Part shown: in pieces, positions 31,514 to 45,771 of the stretch
How positions within the stretch are numbered: the first letter of the stretch is position 1
Layout: every line of letters begins with the position of its first letter
Origin: Glebionis coronaria
Lineage: Eukaryota; Streptophyta; Magnoliopsida; Asterales; Asteraceae
DNA length: 64,000 nt
Direction: 5' to 3'
NCBI GenBank assembly: GCA_025667525.1
Contig: JANFOE010000193.1
Span: forward strand, 1,674,001-1,738,000
Notes under the pieces: generated by a model
Told to the model about the DNA's origin: nothing
Databases searched by the model: none
The model's input: only the letters and a program-made list of their open reading frames with translations
Program-made: the position numbers and the translations under genes

Positions 31514-34500
31514 TGTAACACCCCCAAATTTATACAACTCAATACAGCGGAAGACTAGTTGGTGTTACGGGATAGCACATTACTCACATCATAGACAACG
31601 CATAAAAATCGCGTCGTTTATTAATAAAGCATTTCCATTCATAAATATCAAAGTTACATCGGTCCCAAGTCATATTATTTCATACAAAGTTTTTACAAAG
31701 TATTTGAATGGAAAAATATTGTTTAGGTGCGGGCCATGAATTCTTGTTGTCTTCCCGAGAATTACCTTCAAGTACCTGAGATAAAACCTGTTAAAAGAAA
31801 AGGTCAGCGATAACGCCGAGTGAATTCATAGAGTTTAATAAATTCCATCAATATAACTTTGGTATAAAATTAGTACCAAAAATCAATTCGTACAAATCAT
31901 TCTAATAGGCCGTAAAATAGCCAAAATCATTTTATACAAATCCTTATCGAAAATCATAATATATGCATTTGCCTTAAAAATCATTATACGAGCCATTGTC
32001 GTTAAAAACACTATACAATACGTTTTGCAACGTTGTATAGATTAAATAAAACCGTTATATGAATATGGTTATAAAAACCAAAACACAAACATAATATCAG
32101 TAGTATGACCCTGTATTGCTAGTCAGGCAATACATTGTAATTCAAAGCGTCTAATAGTATTTCGGTGATTTGGATTATTATAAGCCGCATGACATTGTTA
32201 CCTTACTAAACCAAAACGGGTAGCTAACCCGATACAAATTTTGCCCATCTAAAGTAGCGTGTCGTCACAAAGGTCACGCTATGGAAATCTTCTCATACAT
32301 TAATTCGCTTACCAATCAATGTGGCACGACGGGGATCAACCGTCAAGGCGCGAACTGGGGTGATCGTCCCCAAATAGTACTATTAAATGCATAAGCGTCT
32401 ACCAAATCCCGGTAGTTCACAATTCATGCTAATGGGACTTTTTAGTGACATAACCTAACTTTAATAATCCATTTAATTTCATCTATCGGATCCTTTAATC
32501 ATTTATTGGGTCATACAATCGGGTCATTCAATCATTTGGGTCCAAAATCAATAAACAAACAATCGGGACAAATGTTGTCCTATTTTGTAAAAACTAACAT
32601 GTTATCTCCCTCGCGGGTTTATAAAACATTTATAAAAAACATTTAAAAGAGTGCGAGGCTATGAACTCACGTTGATGTGGGAAGGCGGGTTATCGGCAAT
32701 TCGGACGTACGGCACGTGCTTCAATCACGGAAACCTAGACAAATAATACTCGTCTTAGACTCATGTCCAATGACTTTATAAAAATAACAATTATGTATAC
32801 ATATGATGATTATTTATATATGATGATCAAGTGGGTTTACATATTCTTATTTACTCATTTTTGTGTTATGTGTCGATAACTTTTATACTAGTTTTCTCGT
32901 TTTACCTATTTACGTGTTTTAAGTCCAATAAACTTATTATAAGTTCCTTAACTTGTTTTAATCCTTGTTATACTTATTTTATCAGTATGTATACTTTTCA
33001 TGTTGGGCCCAAATGGGTTAAGCCCAATAAGTTATTTTTACAAGTTTTTATCTTATTTAGTCCAATTATTAGTCCAAGTATTAGTCCAATATGTTTACTT
33101 AGCTCGTTAATGTCCGTATGCCCTAAAGTTCGGGTTTTATCGATTTTTACTTGTTATACATGTCTATATATCAGTATATAAGTTTTATAAAGTTTTCATT
33201 AGACGGGTCCAACCATCTAAGTTTTATTTAACAAAAACGTTAATTTTACGGCAATAGCCGAAAAAGTCGTAAAAATCATGTTTATAGTTTTATATCTTAT
33301 AAAACATAACAAGTTACCATTTTTATAAAATGTACACTTATTTAACCTTTTACATACTTATATAAATAAAATCCATAAGTTAGTGGGTTTTAATTTATAT
33401 TTTATACTATTAAATTTTGAGTGCTTATATAATAGTATTATTCTTTAATTTCCAAAAATCTGATTTTTATCTTCACTTTCACCAAAACTGCCATATCTTG
33501 AGTTCTATATGGAGATAGAAGCTCAAATTTTTATCACATAAACTAAATGATATGTGCTACATTTAACTCTTCTATAGCCACTGTTGAATCATCTTCTAAA
33601 TATTTTCTAAAAATCGTCCAAAACAGTGAACTCAGATTTGTACCTTAAACTTGTTTTGATCATATCTCACTCATTACAATGATTCCATTGCATGGCCAAC
33701 TCTCACATGTGTAAAATACCCATAGCTTACTGTAAATTCATTCTACTTTATCATTTTATCAGTTCATAACATGTTTCTTTACTGTTTTATACAACCATGT
33801 AAATTAAGCAAGATTTTAGCCTTGTTCTTTATAGTTTTTCACCTTTTTAATCATGTTTATCAACACCAAATCCCCACATAACATTTTTAATCATCATTCA
33901 TCATCATATAAATATACATAAATAAAGAAAATACAAGATTACATAATCAAAATAACAAGAGGATAGGAAGAACAATCTCTATACCACCATTAGTGATGAA
34001 AAGATGAGGTTTTTGATGAACAAGACTTGGTTTTGGGTAACCAATCTTATGAGATATCAATACAACTTCTAGGATCACCAAGTATTTGTAGATTCCTCCA
34101 AAAATCATCCCTTGTTCTTGATGAAAACTCCTTGAGAAATCAGCCCCAAACTCCCTTGAAAACTCCTTTTTACATATTAAGATCACCTCCAATCTTCATA
34201 ACTTCAATGGGTTTTCATCATATGTAAATTATACATATGATTCCATGGTTAAATTTGATCAAATGAGGGTTGTTTTGGGTGAATATGGGACGGAATAGAG
34301 AGAGTGAGGGAGGAGAGTATGAGTGGTTTGCATGAGATGGGATGGAGAAATGGTTTTGCTAGTAGTTTTGACAAGTTCGTGGCTTCAAAAGGAAGCTAAG
34401 CTACAAGTGTAACTTAAGCTAGTATAAAGATGTCACATCTTTGATGTGGTGTCCTAGCTTGGGCCTTCCCTTTGTAGTGGGGTGGGATAAATTAGTTTTG

Positions 34501-35001
34501 TCCCATCCCGCTAATTTACGGGTACTCCCCGATTCTAGTTTCCTCGATTTGCGTGCCCTCGGGTCGTTTTACGAAAAACGTTTTTATAAATTATGAATCA
34601 ACGACACAAAACGAATCTAATAAAAATTGTCTCATCAAAAACGGAGTTCGAAAACGTAAATACGTAATCGTAAGGTTTCCGGTTTAGTCGTAAAGGACGT
34701 TAAATTAAAATCGTAAGTCCTAATCTCTTCTCGTAAATTTGTGAGTTTATGAACCAACACAAATTTAGAATTCCAAAATAATATTCATGGACAAACTTAT
34801 TTTCTGAAATGTCGGACTGTCACCAAAGACGGTGTATGTAAACGTAAGCACGTAACGTAGAATCCTCCGGTTTAAACGTAGTCGATGCTACTTCAAGACG
34901 TAAATCCAAATTTCTTCCCAAAAATTAGTGAGTTCATAAAATAATATTTTCAAATAAATATTGAGAATAAAATATCGACCATAAATTGACGGATTGTCAC
35001 A
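31514..35001 (-). repeat. GYP-B 3' LTR (3488 bp)
   Basis: On the plus strand it runs from TGTAACACCCCC to GATTGTCACA. Near-identical to 40543-44031. The conserved GC-rich block is at 32322-32372. No gene; the 116-codon ORF at 32831-33181 recurs in the other LTR only by duplication. Confidence 0.95.
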
Positions 35002-35019
35002 GCATTTACCCCTAAACAG
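35002..35019 (-). other. GYP-B polypurine tract region
   Basis: The reverse complement carries CTGTTTAGGGGTAAAT followed by GC, identical to GYP-A, directly next to the 3' LTR. Confidence 0.75.
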
Positions 35020-36985
35020 GATCTTTGTCCTCAAATATCATCTTACCTTACTACTCGCTTCTTATAGAGTTAAAGCCATGTGGGTATTTCCTCCACATTC
35101 GGTCTTTTCTCACAAGCGTAATCCATTATAATACGCGAGTTTCATCAAACATAACTACGGGAATAAGATCAGGCTAAATGTTGACTTACTTTCTCTATCC
35201 ATGATGTTCACGGGTTTCTGATGAATGCAACTTTTCGCCGATCTAAGCTTTACTAAGAATAATCAGATTTTCACTTGATAGATATTCCATCAAGTTCGAT
35301 ATACGAAACATAATTCACGCAGTCTTTGAAGTCCTAGGGTAGATCCAGCTTATATGCCTTTCAATCCCAACTTTTACATCATCTCAATGGTCCCATACAA
35401 CGAGGACTTATATCCCATGATTTGTCAGATCATGAATTCATTTTTCCAAGGTTAAAAATTGTGGCATAACTTCGCTACCCATTTGGCACTTCAAGATCTA
35501 CATTTCATATTCACATAACCTCCTGCCCACTATCGGTAGTTAATAATCAAATCCTAATTTCAATAATCATTTCAGATCTCGCGGGTCGGGTATTTTTGCA
35601 AGGTTAGGTTCGCCATCTTAGGAAACCTTAAACCTAAAAGACATGTCCAACTCACAGTGGGTGTATGTCGGATGTCTTCATCTCAACTCCTGCTTACAGA
35701 TGTTCTAATATTTAGATCCTAACAAGATTCGACCTCGATCCTATTATGATGATTATCAATGATAATCTCTCCAAAGGAAAACGATTATACGGTCTATTAC
35801 CAAAGGTCAATCATTCAAACATAAAACAGCACTTATATTACTTTGTATCGTTACTTTACCTCGTCCCTTCGATTTGGGGTGGTACATAGTACTCTCATCA
35901 AGGTTCGTTCTCAATGATTTCTGAGCAAATCTCTAGAAATTCGATGCGAAGCGAGGATCTTGATAAAGATGTTCGATACAGGCACACTATGTTTACATAA
36001 CTCTTTTGCATTTATCATTAACTGGAATGATATTAGCAGATTTGGTCAGTCTGTCGACGATGACCCAAATCGAATCAAATTCAGATGATGACCTTTGCAA
36101 TAGCTAGACGTTTACTAATGTATGAGGCGATGTCTGCCTTCATAATTTGTCATTTGTACAACTTCTTCAGACAAAGATACTTTTAGTCAAAAATGACATA
36201 AATATAATACTTATACTTACAAGATTTCCAATTTAACTATATCTCACAATCTTCCATATTTAGGCAACCATAAGTGGTCTTTAAAATATTTAACGTTATC
36301 GGCTTCTAAATTTTTAATGGTTCATATTAGTCGTGAACCCCTTTTTATTATCTATATTATCCTTTTAACAATCATTGTTTATTTTTATATGGTTCGGCAA
36401 TTTATTTTGCACCTTAATTAATAAGGAACATGTCCTAACTGGTTCTTTATCTTTTCTACATAATGCATCGGTATCTATATTCACTTCTCATGATGATATA
36501 ACTATCATGTCCACAATTCACTCAAATATTCTTTCTATATTATGCGTCAGTAATTACGTTCACTTTCCTGATGAAATAAGTATCATAACCGTATTTATTC
36601 AAAATTCTTTCTTCACATTTTCTAAGTTTTAATTCTATCTCGACTATTATTTTTGTCCGTTTTACTCAATCCGTCGTCTAAAGTGTCGATAATTATTATA
36701 ATTAATTAAATAATTATTAGTTAATTTTTATGAAACGTAAACGAAAAAAAAAAATTAAATTTCTTAGTTCGACCAATTATATAAAATGTTCAAAATAAAT
36801 TTGAATTTAATTAACACGATTTTTGTTGATTTATCGAAAATATTTAATAAGATTTCGTAAATGTTCGAAAAATCTTTGTTTATACTTTGGTCAAAGTTTT
36901 CTTAGTTGAAAAGTAAAAATTTTCGTTTCAAATTCCAAGTTAAGGTTTAAATGGTTTCCTTAATCCTTCTTAGATTGTCTTAAGG

Positions 36986-37038
36986 TATACACAAACATTT
37001 ACCCCTAAACAGAAGTTTAGTTAAATGGTTTGTGTATA
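36986..37038 (-). repeat. Internal PPT-like hairpin (GYP-B)
   Basis: The arms 36986-37010 and 37015-37038 flank a 4-base loop. The first arm contains the reverse complement of CTGTTTAGGGGTAAAT (36997-37012). Orthologous to 14939-14991 in GYP-A. Confidence 0.75.
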
Positions 37039-40000
37039 AGGGAATAGTCCCTTATAAATCCTTTGTTAAAATATTCGTCAAAACATATTTCCATTTCTTT
37101 TTGATAAAATCCAAAGTCTTAAAAGGGCTCTTAATTTTTGAAGAGTCTATATGCATACATCTTACCATTATTAATCCAACGGTCATTTTATGTAAAGGAT
37201 TAAGTTTTTAATCCCTAAGCATTAATGGTTCTAATCTTTGAAAAGTCAATATAGCTTCCATTATCTATTAATTACACGGTTAAATCATATAAAGGATTAA
37301 TTCCTTAATCACATGTTAAATATTTAAGGTATAGGTTTTCGTTGTTTAGCCAATTCAGGGCAATTTATAACTAATTATTAACTCATTATTATTCTTATAT
37401 ACAAACAATTGGTCCTTAATGATCTCAAGCATGAATTTATCAAATTACAGCCTACACACGTGATTCACCAAATTTATGAATGCTACATGTGTATTAGTCA
37501 ATCCAAACGACATCACGTGGAACTCATAATGTTCATTACAAGCACCGGATGTAGTGATTGGAATAGATAATCTCTTTCGCAGATGCGAAGTTGATGATAA
37601 CCATGCTATGGATCAAATTTGCTAGAACCTTGTAAATGATCGAACAATTCTTCCATTTCGAGTTATGGATATCGTTTTCGATTGTCAATTTACTCAGTCA
37701 CAGTAATCTATAACTATAAGGAAAGATAACACCATAGCTCTTCAGGATGACAGGCTTGGTATAATAAAATCTTTCTCCGACAACTTTCTCAGTTGTACGG
37801 TAATTCCTTTAATTTAGATGGTGCTGACGTACAGTGCACAAGCCACAAGTGCAGCACCGGAAATATAAACAATACCAATTTCTACTTGCCTTAATGGCGA
37901 AAGTCTAGGTAATTCATCAACAAATACTTCCTAAAGTTTCAGATAACCGAAACATCTTTTAATAAATTCATATCAGGTTCTTCTATATTACAATATCTAT
38001 AACTAGTTCACAACCGTTCACGGTATAATTTCAAGTCTAAAAGCAGGATATGGTCATCCATCAAGAATTATTTAGATCACTTTTGATAATCAACATCTTA
38101 TCATTTAGGGGCATTCTACTCGAGTCCCCATCAATTAAGACAATGTCTTCATGTCATAATCAATCAATCCATTCTACTGGCACTATCAACTTTCTATTTT
38201 TATTGCCGTCGATAAGATGTGAACTTCTCAAAAGACTAATAATAATTCATAATCCTTCACAAATTCAGGGATATTAGGATACACAACTACTATTAAAAGA
38301 GTAAGGTCAACTCATAATCTATGCGAGAGAATTTCAAATCAGATACAGATGAAAACATTTAACGAATATGAATATATCCCATGTTTTCATAATTTGAGTA
38401 CGCATTCGAAAGCTCCTCGGATCGTTAACCAGGCCATTCAAATGAAATCAAATCAAAAGAAATGATAAGAACGTCGATACATCCAGTCGGGTATCAACAC
38501 TCGGTAATTTGGTATTTTTCCTAAGAATCTTACTACAGGAGAATTGGACAAGTAAGAATTGTCAATTGTCAAATAAGACAATTTCCACAGATGAGTAAAT
38601 TCGACTCAGAAGAATAGATTCTACAGGCACATATGTAGGTGTCCCTAACATTATGTCCTCATTTTTCACTTCTTGCAGATCTCATAAATTTTAATCTTTC
38701 ACAATCTTCAAAGAAAATTTAGTGTTTATTAATCAGTTTTATGGTGACTACTAATCAGCCTTGCATGGTCCATTCCAAATTGTATGTAGGCGCGCAACTA
38801 TATACAATTTCAAGATCAACGATGCAATACTCAGTTCGTCAAAATGTTATCATCATGTTTATAATAAAAACATTTTCAGGCTTAATTCTTAAATAAGAAT
38901 CAAGAATATATTTACAAAGGTTTTCTTTGTTATGGAAATAATTAAGTTTTCAAAGCGTCTCATAAACAACTTCATTTTGATATCAATCACTTATAAATCT
39001 CACTTTGAATAATCCTTATTGTGATGAAAATTAAATTTTCTCAAAGGATACCGTTTTAACTTTATAAAAACAATGTGTGATCTGCAAAAGAGTGATGGAA
39101 GCTTGTTCAACAAGAACTAACTACAACATGATAGGAAATGGGCTTAGCCAAATAATCATGAGGTTCATGACCTTGATGGCACTCAAAAAGAATAACTCAC
39201 AACGTAACTCAAATCAAGATGAGTACTTGTTCAATGGTTGCATCACTAATGCGAACAATAGGATGAAGCAATAAGAGATAGATAACATCGATACATGTAG
39301 AATTTAGCAATCAAAGGTAGTCTTTTTCATTAATCACAAACAAGTCAAAATTGTACCGTAACACATTACGTGTCACTATGTCATACAATTCTCAAAACTC
39401 ATCCTACCAACTGATATCTCAGTTAAGTTAGGGATTTTTAAAAGATACCACAATGAATACTAATCTACAAGAGTCATTAGGTGTTCCACATGTCCCGAAA
39501 GATCCATCGGTCTCAATTCAGAAGAAGATTTCTTCAATTTATTTCTTGGACACTGGGCATCCTCGTCATTGGACAATGGCCTAGGAACAACCCTTACACG
39601 AATCAACAATCAATTAAAACCTTATAATTCAATCACAGAACTTAACGACTTCCTCTTAACATTTTCATATTCCATACGGGTTAAATTTTACTTTATTCAA
39701 GTTTTAACCAAATCATACTCAATTCAATATCCTACCTCATATTCCAATACTTTCATCCTTATTTTTACACCTTAAAAGGGCAATAAAAGCTCGATATGAT
39801 CAATACTTAATTTCCAATGCTATAACTCCTTTATCAATAATTATCAAATGAGTTACTAGCATGAGATGACTCACACATTCAATTAGATTTCTCGAAAAGG
39901 TATTAGTGGCATGAGGCTTTTGTGTAATGGTTCCAATGACAGCCTCAAGTGCGAAATTCACCCTTTCGATTTCAATTTAAGAATTGGGTGACAACGAAGC

Positions 40001-40525
40001 AGATGACATCTTTCCAGGTGATAACGTTTTGTCAAACTCCACTCTATAAGGAAAGATCGTCATGACATCGATATCGGATTCTATCTCGCCAATTCTTTTT
40101 CAAAATCACAATCAACTAATATCTACATTTCTACGAATATCAACCATTTGTTGGGATCATAAATATCCACAACTTGGTTTAGATCTAGGATAGCTAGAAT
40201 TCCTACGAGAATAGCTTCGATTAATTTACTAGGGAAGTTGGGGTTTCCTGTGACAATCTACGTCGTATAAATACCTCGTATAAAAATCAAAATAATCATC
40301 AAACAAACATGTAATAAAATTACATCATATATATATATAATCCAAGTTATATATATATTAAAATAACACTTCTCAGTCTTGGCCTTGTCGGTAACTCGGG
40401 AATTGTTTGGCACCGTTATAGTCAAAAGATTTTTAGACATTTTTAGAAAAATGTTTATAGTTAAAAGATTTTGAAAAGTTTTATTCAAAACCTTGGTTTT
40501 AAAAATCTTTCGTTCTCTATAACGA

Positions 40526-40539
40526 GAGCTCTGGTACCA
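40526..40539 (-). other. GYP-B primer-binding site (initiator-Met tRNA type)
   Basis: The reverse complement reads TGGTACCAGAGCTC, one mismatch from the GYP-A PBS. It lies three bases from the 5' LTR. Confidence 0.85.
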
Positions 40540-40542
40540 AAC

Positions 40543-43500
40543 TGTAACACCCCCAAATTTATACAACTCAATACAGCGGAAGACTAGTTGGTGTTACGGG
40601 ATAGCACATTACTCACATCATAGACAACGCATAAAAATCGCGTCGTTTATTAATAAAGCATTTCCATTCATAAATATCAAAGTTACATCGGTCCCAAGTC
40701 ATATTATTTCATACAAAGTTTTTACAAAGTATTTGAATGGAAAAATATTGTTTAGGTGCGGGCCATGAATTCTTGTTGTCTTCCCGAGAATTACCTTCAA
40801 GTACCTGAGATAAAACATGTTAAAAGAAAAGGTCAGCGATAACGCCGAGTGAATTCATAGAGTTTAATAAATTCCATCAATATAACTTTGGTATAAAATT
40901 AGTACCAAAAATCAATTCGTACAAATCATTCTAATAGGCCGTAAAATAGCCAAAATCATTTTATACAAATCCTTATCGAAAATCATAATATATGCATTTG
41001 CCTTAAAAATCATTATACGAGCCATTGTCGTTAAAAACACTATACAATACGTTTTGCAACGTTGTATAGATTAAATAAAACCGTTATATGAATATGGTTA
41101 TAAAAACCAAAACACAAACATAATATCAGTAGTATGACCCTGTATTGCTAGTCAGGCAATACATCGTAATTCAAAGCGTCTAATAGTATTTCGGTGATTT
41201 GGATTATTATAAGCCGCATGACATTGTTACCTTACTAAACCAAAACGGGTAGCTAACCCGATACAAATTTTGCCCATCTAAAGTAGCGTGTCGTCACAAA
41301 GGTCACGCTATGGAAATCTTCTCATACATTAATTCGCTTACCAATCAATGTGGCACGACGGGGATCAACCGTCAAGGCGCGAACTGGGGTGATCGTCCCC
41401 AAATAGTACTATTAAATGCATAAGCGTCTACCAAATCCCGGTAGTTCACAATTCATGCTAATGGGACTTTTTAGTGACATAACCTAACTTTAATAATCCA
41501 TTTAATTTCATCTATCGGATCCTTTAATCATTTATCGGGTCATACAATCGGGTCATTCAATCATTCGGGTCCAAAATCAATAAACAAACAATCGGGACAA
41601 ATGGTGTCCTATTTTGTAAAAACTAACATGTTATCTCCCTCGCGGGTTTATAAAACATTTATAAAAAACATTTAAAAGAGTGCGAGGCTATGAACTCACG
41701 TTGATGTGGGAAGGCGGGTTATCGGCAATTCAGACGTACGGCACGTGCTTCAATCACGGAAACCTAGACAAATAATACTCGTCTTAGACTCATGTCCAAT
41801 GACTTTATAAAAATAACAATTATGTATACATATGATGATTATTTATATATGATGATCAAGTGGGTTTACATATTCTTATTTACTCATTTTTGTGTTATGT
41901 GTCGATAACTTTTATACTAGTTTTCTCGTTTTACCTATTTACGTGTTTTAAGTCCAATAAACTTATTATAAGTTCCTTAACTTGTTTTAATCCTTGTTAT
42001 ACTTATTTTATCAGTATGTATACTTTCCATGTTGGGCCCAAATGGGTTAAGCCCAATAAGTTATTTTTACAAGTTTTTATCTTATTTAGTCCAATTATTA
42101 GTCCAAGTATTAGTCCAATATGTTTACTTAGCTCGTTAATGTCCGTATGCCCTAAAGTTCGGGTTTTATCGATTTTTACTTGTTATACATGTCTATATAT
42201 CAGTATATAAGTTTTATAAAGTTTTCATTAGACGGGTCCAACCATCTAAGTTTTATTTAACCAAAAACGTTAATTTTACGGCAATAGCCGAAAAAGTCGT
42301 AAAAATCATGTTTATAGTTTTATATCTTATAAAACATAACAAGTTACCATTTTTATAAAATGTACACTTATTTAACCTTTTACATACTTATATAAATAAA
42401 ATCCATAAGTTAGTGGGTTTTAATTTATATTTTATACTATTAAATTTTGAGTGCTTATATAATAGTATTATTCTTTAATTTCCAAAAATCTGATTTTTAT
42501 CTTCACTTTCACCAAAACTGCCATATCTTGAGTTCTATATGGAGATAGAAGCTCAAATTTTTATCACATAAACTACATGATATGTGCTACATTTAACTAT
42601 TCTATAGCCACTGTTGAATCATCTTCTAAATATTTTCTAAAAATCGTCCAAAACAGTGAACTCAGATTTGTACCTTAAACTTGTTTTGATCATATCTCAC
42701 TCATTACAATGATTCCATTGCATGGCCAACTCTCACATGTGTAAAATACCCATAGCTTACTGTAAATTCATTCTACTTCATCATTTTATCAGTTCATAAC
42801 ATGTTTCTTTACTGTTTTATACAACCATGTAAATTAAGCAAGATTTTAGCCTTGTTCTTTATAGTTTTTCACCTTTTTAATCATGTTTATCAACACCAAA
42901 TCCCCACATAACATTTTTAATCATCATTCATCATCATATAAATATACATAAATAAAGAAAATACAAGATTACATAATCAAAATAACAAGAGGATAGGAAG
43001 AACAATCTCTATACCACCATTAGTGATGAAAAGATGAGGTTTTTGATGAACAAGACTTGGTTTTGGGTAACCAATCTTATGAGATATCAATACAACTTCT
43101 AGGATCACCAAGTATTTGTAGATTACTCCAAAAATCATCCCTTGTTCTTCATGAAAACTCCTTGAGAAATCAGCCCCAAACTCCCTTGAAAACTCCTTTT
43201 TACATGTTAAGATCACCTCCAATCTTCATAACTTCAATGGGTTTTCATCATATGTAAATTATACATATGATTCCATGGTTAAATTTGATCAAATGAGGGT
43301 TGTTTTGGGTGAATATGGGACGGAATAGAGAGAGTGAGGGAGGAGAGTATGAGTGGTTTGCATGAGATGGGATGGAGAAATGGTTTTGCTAGTAGTTTTG
43401 ACAAGTTAGTGGCGTCAAAAGGAAGCTAAGCTACAAGTGTAACTTAAGCTAGTATAAAGATGCCACATCTTTGATGTGGTGTCCTAGCTTGGGCCTTCCC

Positions 43501-44031
43501 TTTGTAGTGGGGTGGGATAAATTAGTTTTGTCCCATCCCGCTAATTTACGGGTACTCCCCGATTCTAGTTTCCTCGATTTGCGTGCCCTCGGGTCGTTTT
43601 ACGAAAAACATTTTTATAAATTATGAATCAACGACACAAAACGAATCTAATAAAAATTGTCTCATCAAAAACGGAGTTCGAAAACGTAAATACGTAATCC
43701 TAAGGTTTCCGGTTTAGTCGTAAAGGACGTTAAATTAAAATCGTAAGTACTAATCTCTTCTCGTAAATTTGTGAGTTTATGAACCAACACAAATTTAGAA
43801 TTCCAAAATAATATTCATGGACAAATTTATTTTCTGAAATGTCGGACTGTCACCAAAGACGGTGTATGTAAACGTAAGCACGTAACGTAGAATCCTCCGG
43901 TTTAAACGTAGTCGATGCTACTTCAAGACGTAAATCCAAATTTCTTCCCAAAAATAAGTGAGTTCATAAAATAATATTTTCAAATAAATATTGAGAATAA
44001 AATATCGACCATAAATTGACGGATTGTCACA
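40543..44031 (-). repeat. GYP-B 5' LTR (3489 bp)
   Basis: Near-identical copy of 31514-35001. Conserved GC-rich block at 41351-41401. No gene. Confidence 0.95.
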
Positions 44032-44036
44032 GATTA
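44032..44036 (+). repeat. GYP-B target-site duplication, right (GATTA)
   Basis: Exact repeat of 31509-31513. Confidence 0.93.
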
Positions 44037-44115
44037 TTTATCATGAGATATATAATCGGTGCTTTGAAATTAATGCATTGCATGAGGGCATTGTAATGGT
44101 CAAGTGTAGGGGTTT
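44032..44115 (+). mobile_element. ATH2 pre-LTR segment and polypurine tract
   Basis: GCATTGCATGAGGGCAT matches ATH1 just before its PPT. AAGTGTAGGGGTTT (44102-44115) is the PPT. Confidence 0.8.
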
Positions 44116-45771
44116 TAATAAGTGTGAAAACACTTATCCTTTTACCACTTATTTCCAATAATAACAAGACCAAAACGTGTATTTTATGTCGTAAAAGTCA
44201 GAATTATGCGTGGTTTGTGTTTTTATTGTGTTTCAGGATAAAAATGTGAAAAAGGAAGAAAACACGGGCTATCACGGGCTTTTATCGAAGAAAAAGACAA
44301 AAGACGAAGTCAAAAGATCAAGAGTGTAAAAAGAACGGAAGTCCAAGGCCTATTCTGAAGATTTATCGAAGAAAAAAAGTCTAAAGACGGAAGTTTAGTG
44401 AAGTCGAAGAACTCAAGTCTAATAGAAGAAGAAAATTATAAGACTAGTTCAATTTATATCCACAAATCCTGAGACGACGTCGAGAAAGACAAAGAATTTA
44501 AATCGAGTCGAGACGAGAAGAAAGAAAGAAGGTAGCAACACATGCACTCCCCACCTCCTATATATACCCTCCTAATGACACATTAGGATGGTGTTAGTTA
44601 ATTAGTTTTTAGTCACTTTTCATTTTTCTAGTTTTTAGAAAGAGAAAGTGTTTAACTTTCTCTCACTAAAGTTTCATCTTTTCTTTCTTTCATGTTTAAG
44701 CTTTAATTCAATCTTGTATTTTTTAATCTTTAATCTACAAGTTCAATTTAAGCTTTTTATCTTTAATCTTATTCTAGCTTTCTTTATTTTTACTTATATT
44801 TGATTCGAAATCATCTTTGATTTTGTTTAATCTTGATGTTTGATTGATAAAAAGTTTATCTTTTGGTTTGTATCTAAGTTTTATACGGATTAAGCTTTGA
44901 GCTTATCTATTTTGTATTTAGCTTATTTACTTTTCATTTTTCTAAAAAGTTTCATCTTTTATGGTTTGATTTATTGCTTATTTAAAGTTTAAAAGTTCTT
45001 TTTTGTGCTTATTAGTTCTTTTCGTTATAAATTTGGTTAAGTTGTAGTTTGAGCTTATAAAAAATTAGCTTATTAACTTGGCTTATTGCAAAATACATAC
45101 CATCGGATAAGGGTTTCCCCTTTTCCGACCATTCATTCCGATTAGGGCTTTATATTCCGATAAGCTCCATTATTATTCCGATCACAAGGTATCGGAAAAG
45201 GGTTTCTTTATTCCGACGGATAATCCGATTGGGATTCCGACGGGGGAGTTTATTTTGATATTCCGATAGCTTTGGATTTACAGTATTCCGATCATTTTCC
45301 TTTTTATACATTCTGAGAAGACTGTATTCCGACGGGGATTTCGATCTGGATTCTGACGGGTGTGTTTCTACTCACTCCGATTGATATTCCGACCAGGCAT
45401 TCCGATTGTGGAGTTTATTGGACATTCTGACGGAGTATTCCGACGGGAATCCGACCAGGCATTCCGACGGGGTTATTTGCTTACTTTTGTTAAGTTTTAT
45501 GTTTTTAAATTCACTTTTAAGTTTTTAAATTCACTTTTATGTTTTTAAGTTTTTAAGTTTTTAATCATTTATTTTTTTACTCGTAATTTTAGTTTAATTT
45601 TTAAAGCTTTTATTTTACTCAACGACATTTTCATATTTCCTATTAGTTTAAAATAGATAATCAAACCATTTTAATTTCTACCAAGAACGACTGAGTCGCA
45701 CTGTTAACTAGTAATCAATTCGAAAAGATCGGATGATAACTCTTTTATAACTAAGTAAAAGCTAGTTATTA
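44116..45771 (+). repeat. ATH2 3' LTR
   Basis: About 1.66 kb, starting TAATAAGTGTG, where the canonical TG has probably decayed to TA. It has a TATA-like TATATATA at 44559-44566, an ATTCCG-rich region at 45118-45475, and an end (AGCTAGTTATTA) aligning with the ATH1 LTR end. It abuts the GYP-C PBS. No coding sequence. Confidence 0.8.
45118..45475 (+). repeat. ATTCCGA-rich degenerate repeat in ATH2 LTR
   Basis: More than 15 irregularly spaced copies of ATTCCGAY, many extended to ATTCCGACGGGG or ATTCCGACCAGGC. It is homologous in position to the tighter array in ATH1 but uses a different unit. Confidence 0.8.

Larger units (their letters stand above)
35002..40542 (-). pseudogene. GYP-B internal region: fossil gypsy pol
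   Basis: The 5.5-kb interior aligns in reverse with that of GYP-A. Integrase fossils are near 35880-36170, RT near 37395-37860 and protease near 38080-38190. The RT section has the same TAG after the SSKFD block (complement at 37606-37608) and the same TAA (complement at 37445-37447) as GYP-A. It also lacks the DD active site. The AT-rich insert replacing RNase H (about 36300-37390) and the hairpin at 36986-37038 are shared too. No functional gene. Confidence 0.8.
31514..44031 (-). mobile_element. GYP-B: long-LTR Ty3/gypsy element with fossil pol, inserted in ATH2
   Basis: A 12.5-kb minus-strand sister of GYP-A: same LTR ends, same PBS type, same fossil pol order, and a perfect GATTA duplication. 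The two LTRs differ at few positions, by eye under 1-2%. It has no ORF above about 116 codons. GYP-A and GYP-B lie in opposite orientation, 11 kb apart. Confidence 0.93.

Noticed and set aside
32831..33181. 116-codon hydrophobic ORF, repeated at 41860-42210
   Set aside because: Lies in the GYP-B LTR pair. Hydrophobicity follows from AT-rich codons, and homologous GYP-A LTRs do not keep the frame.
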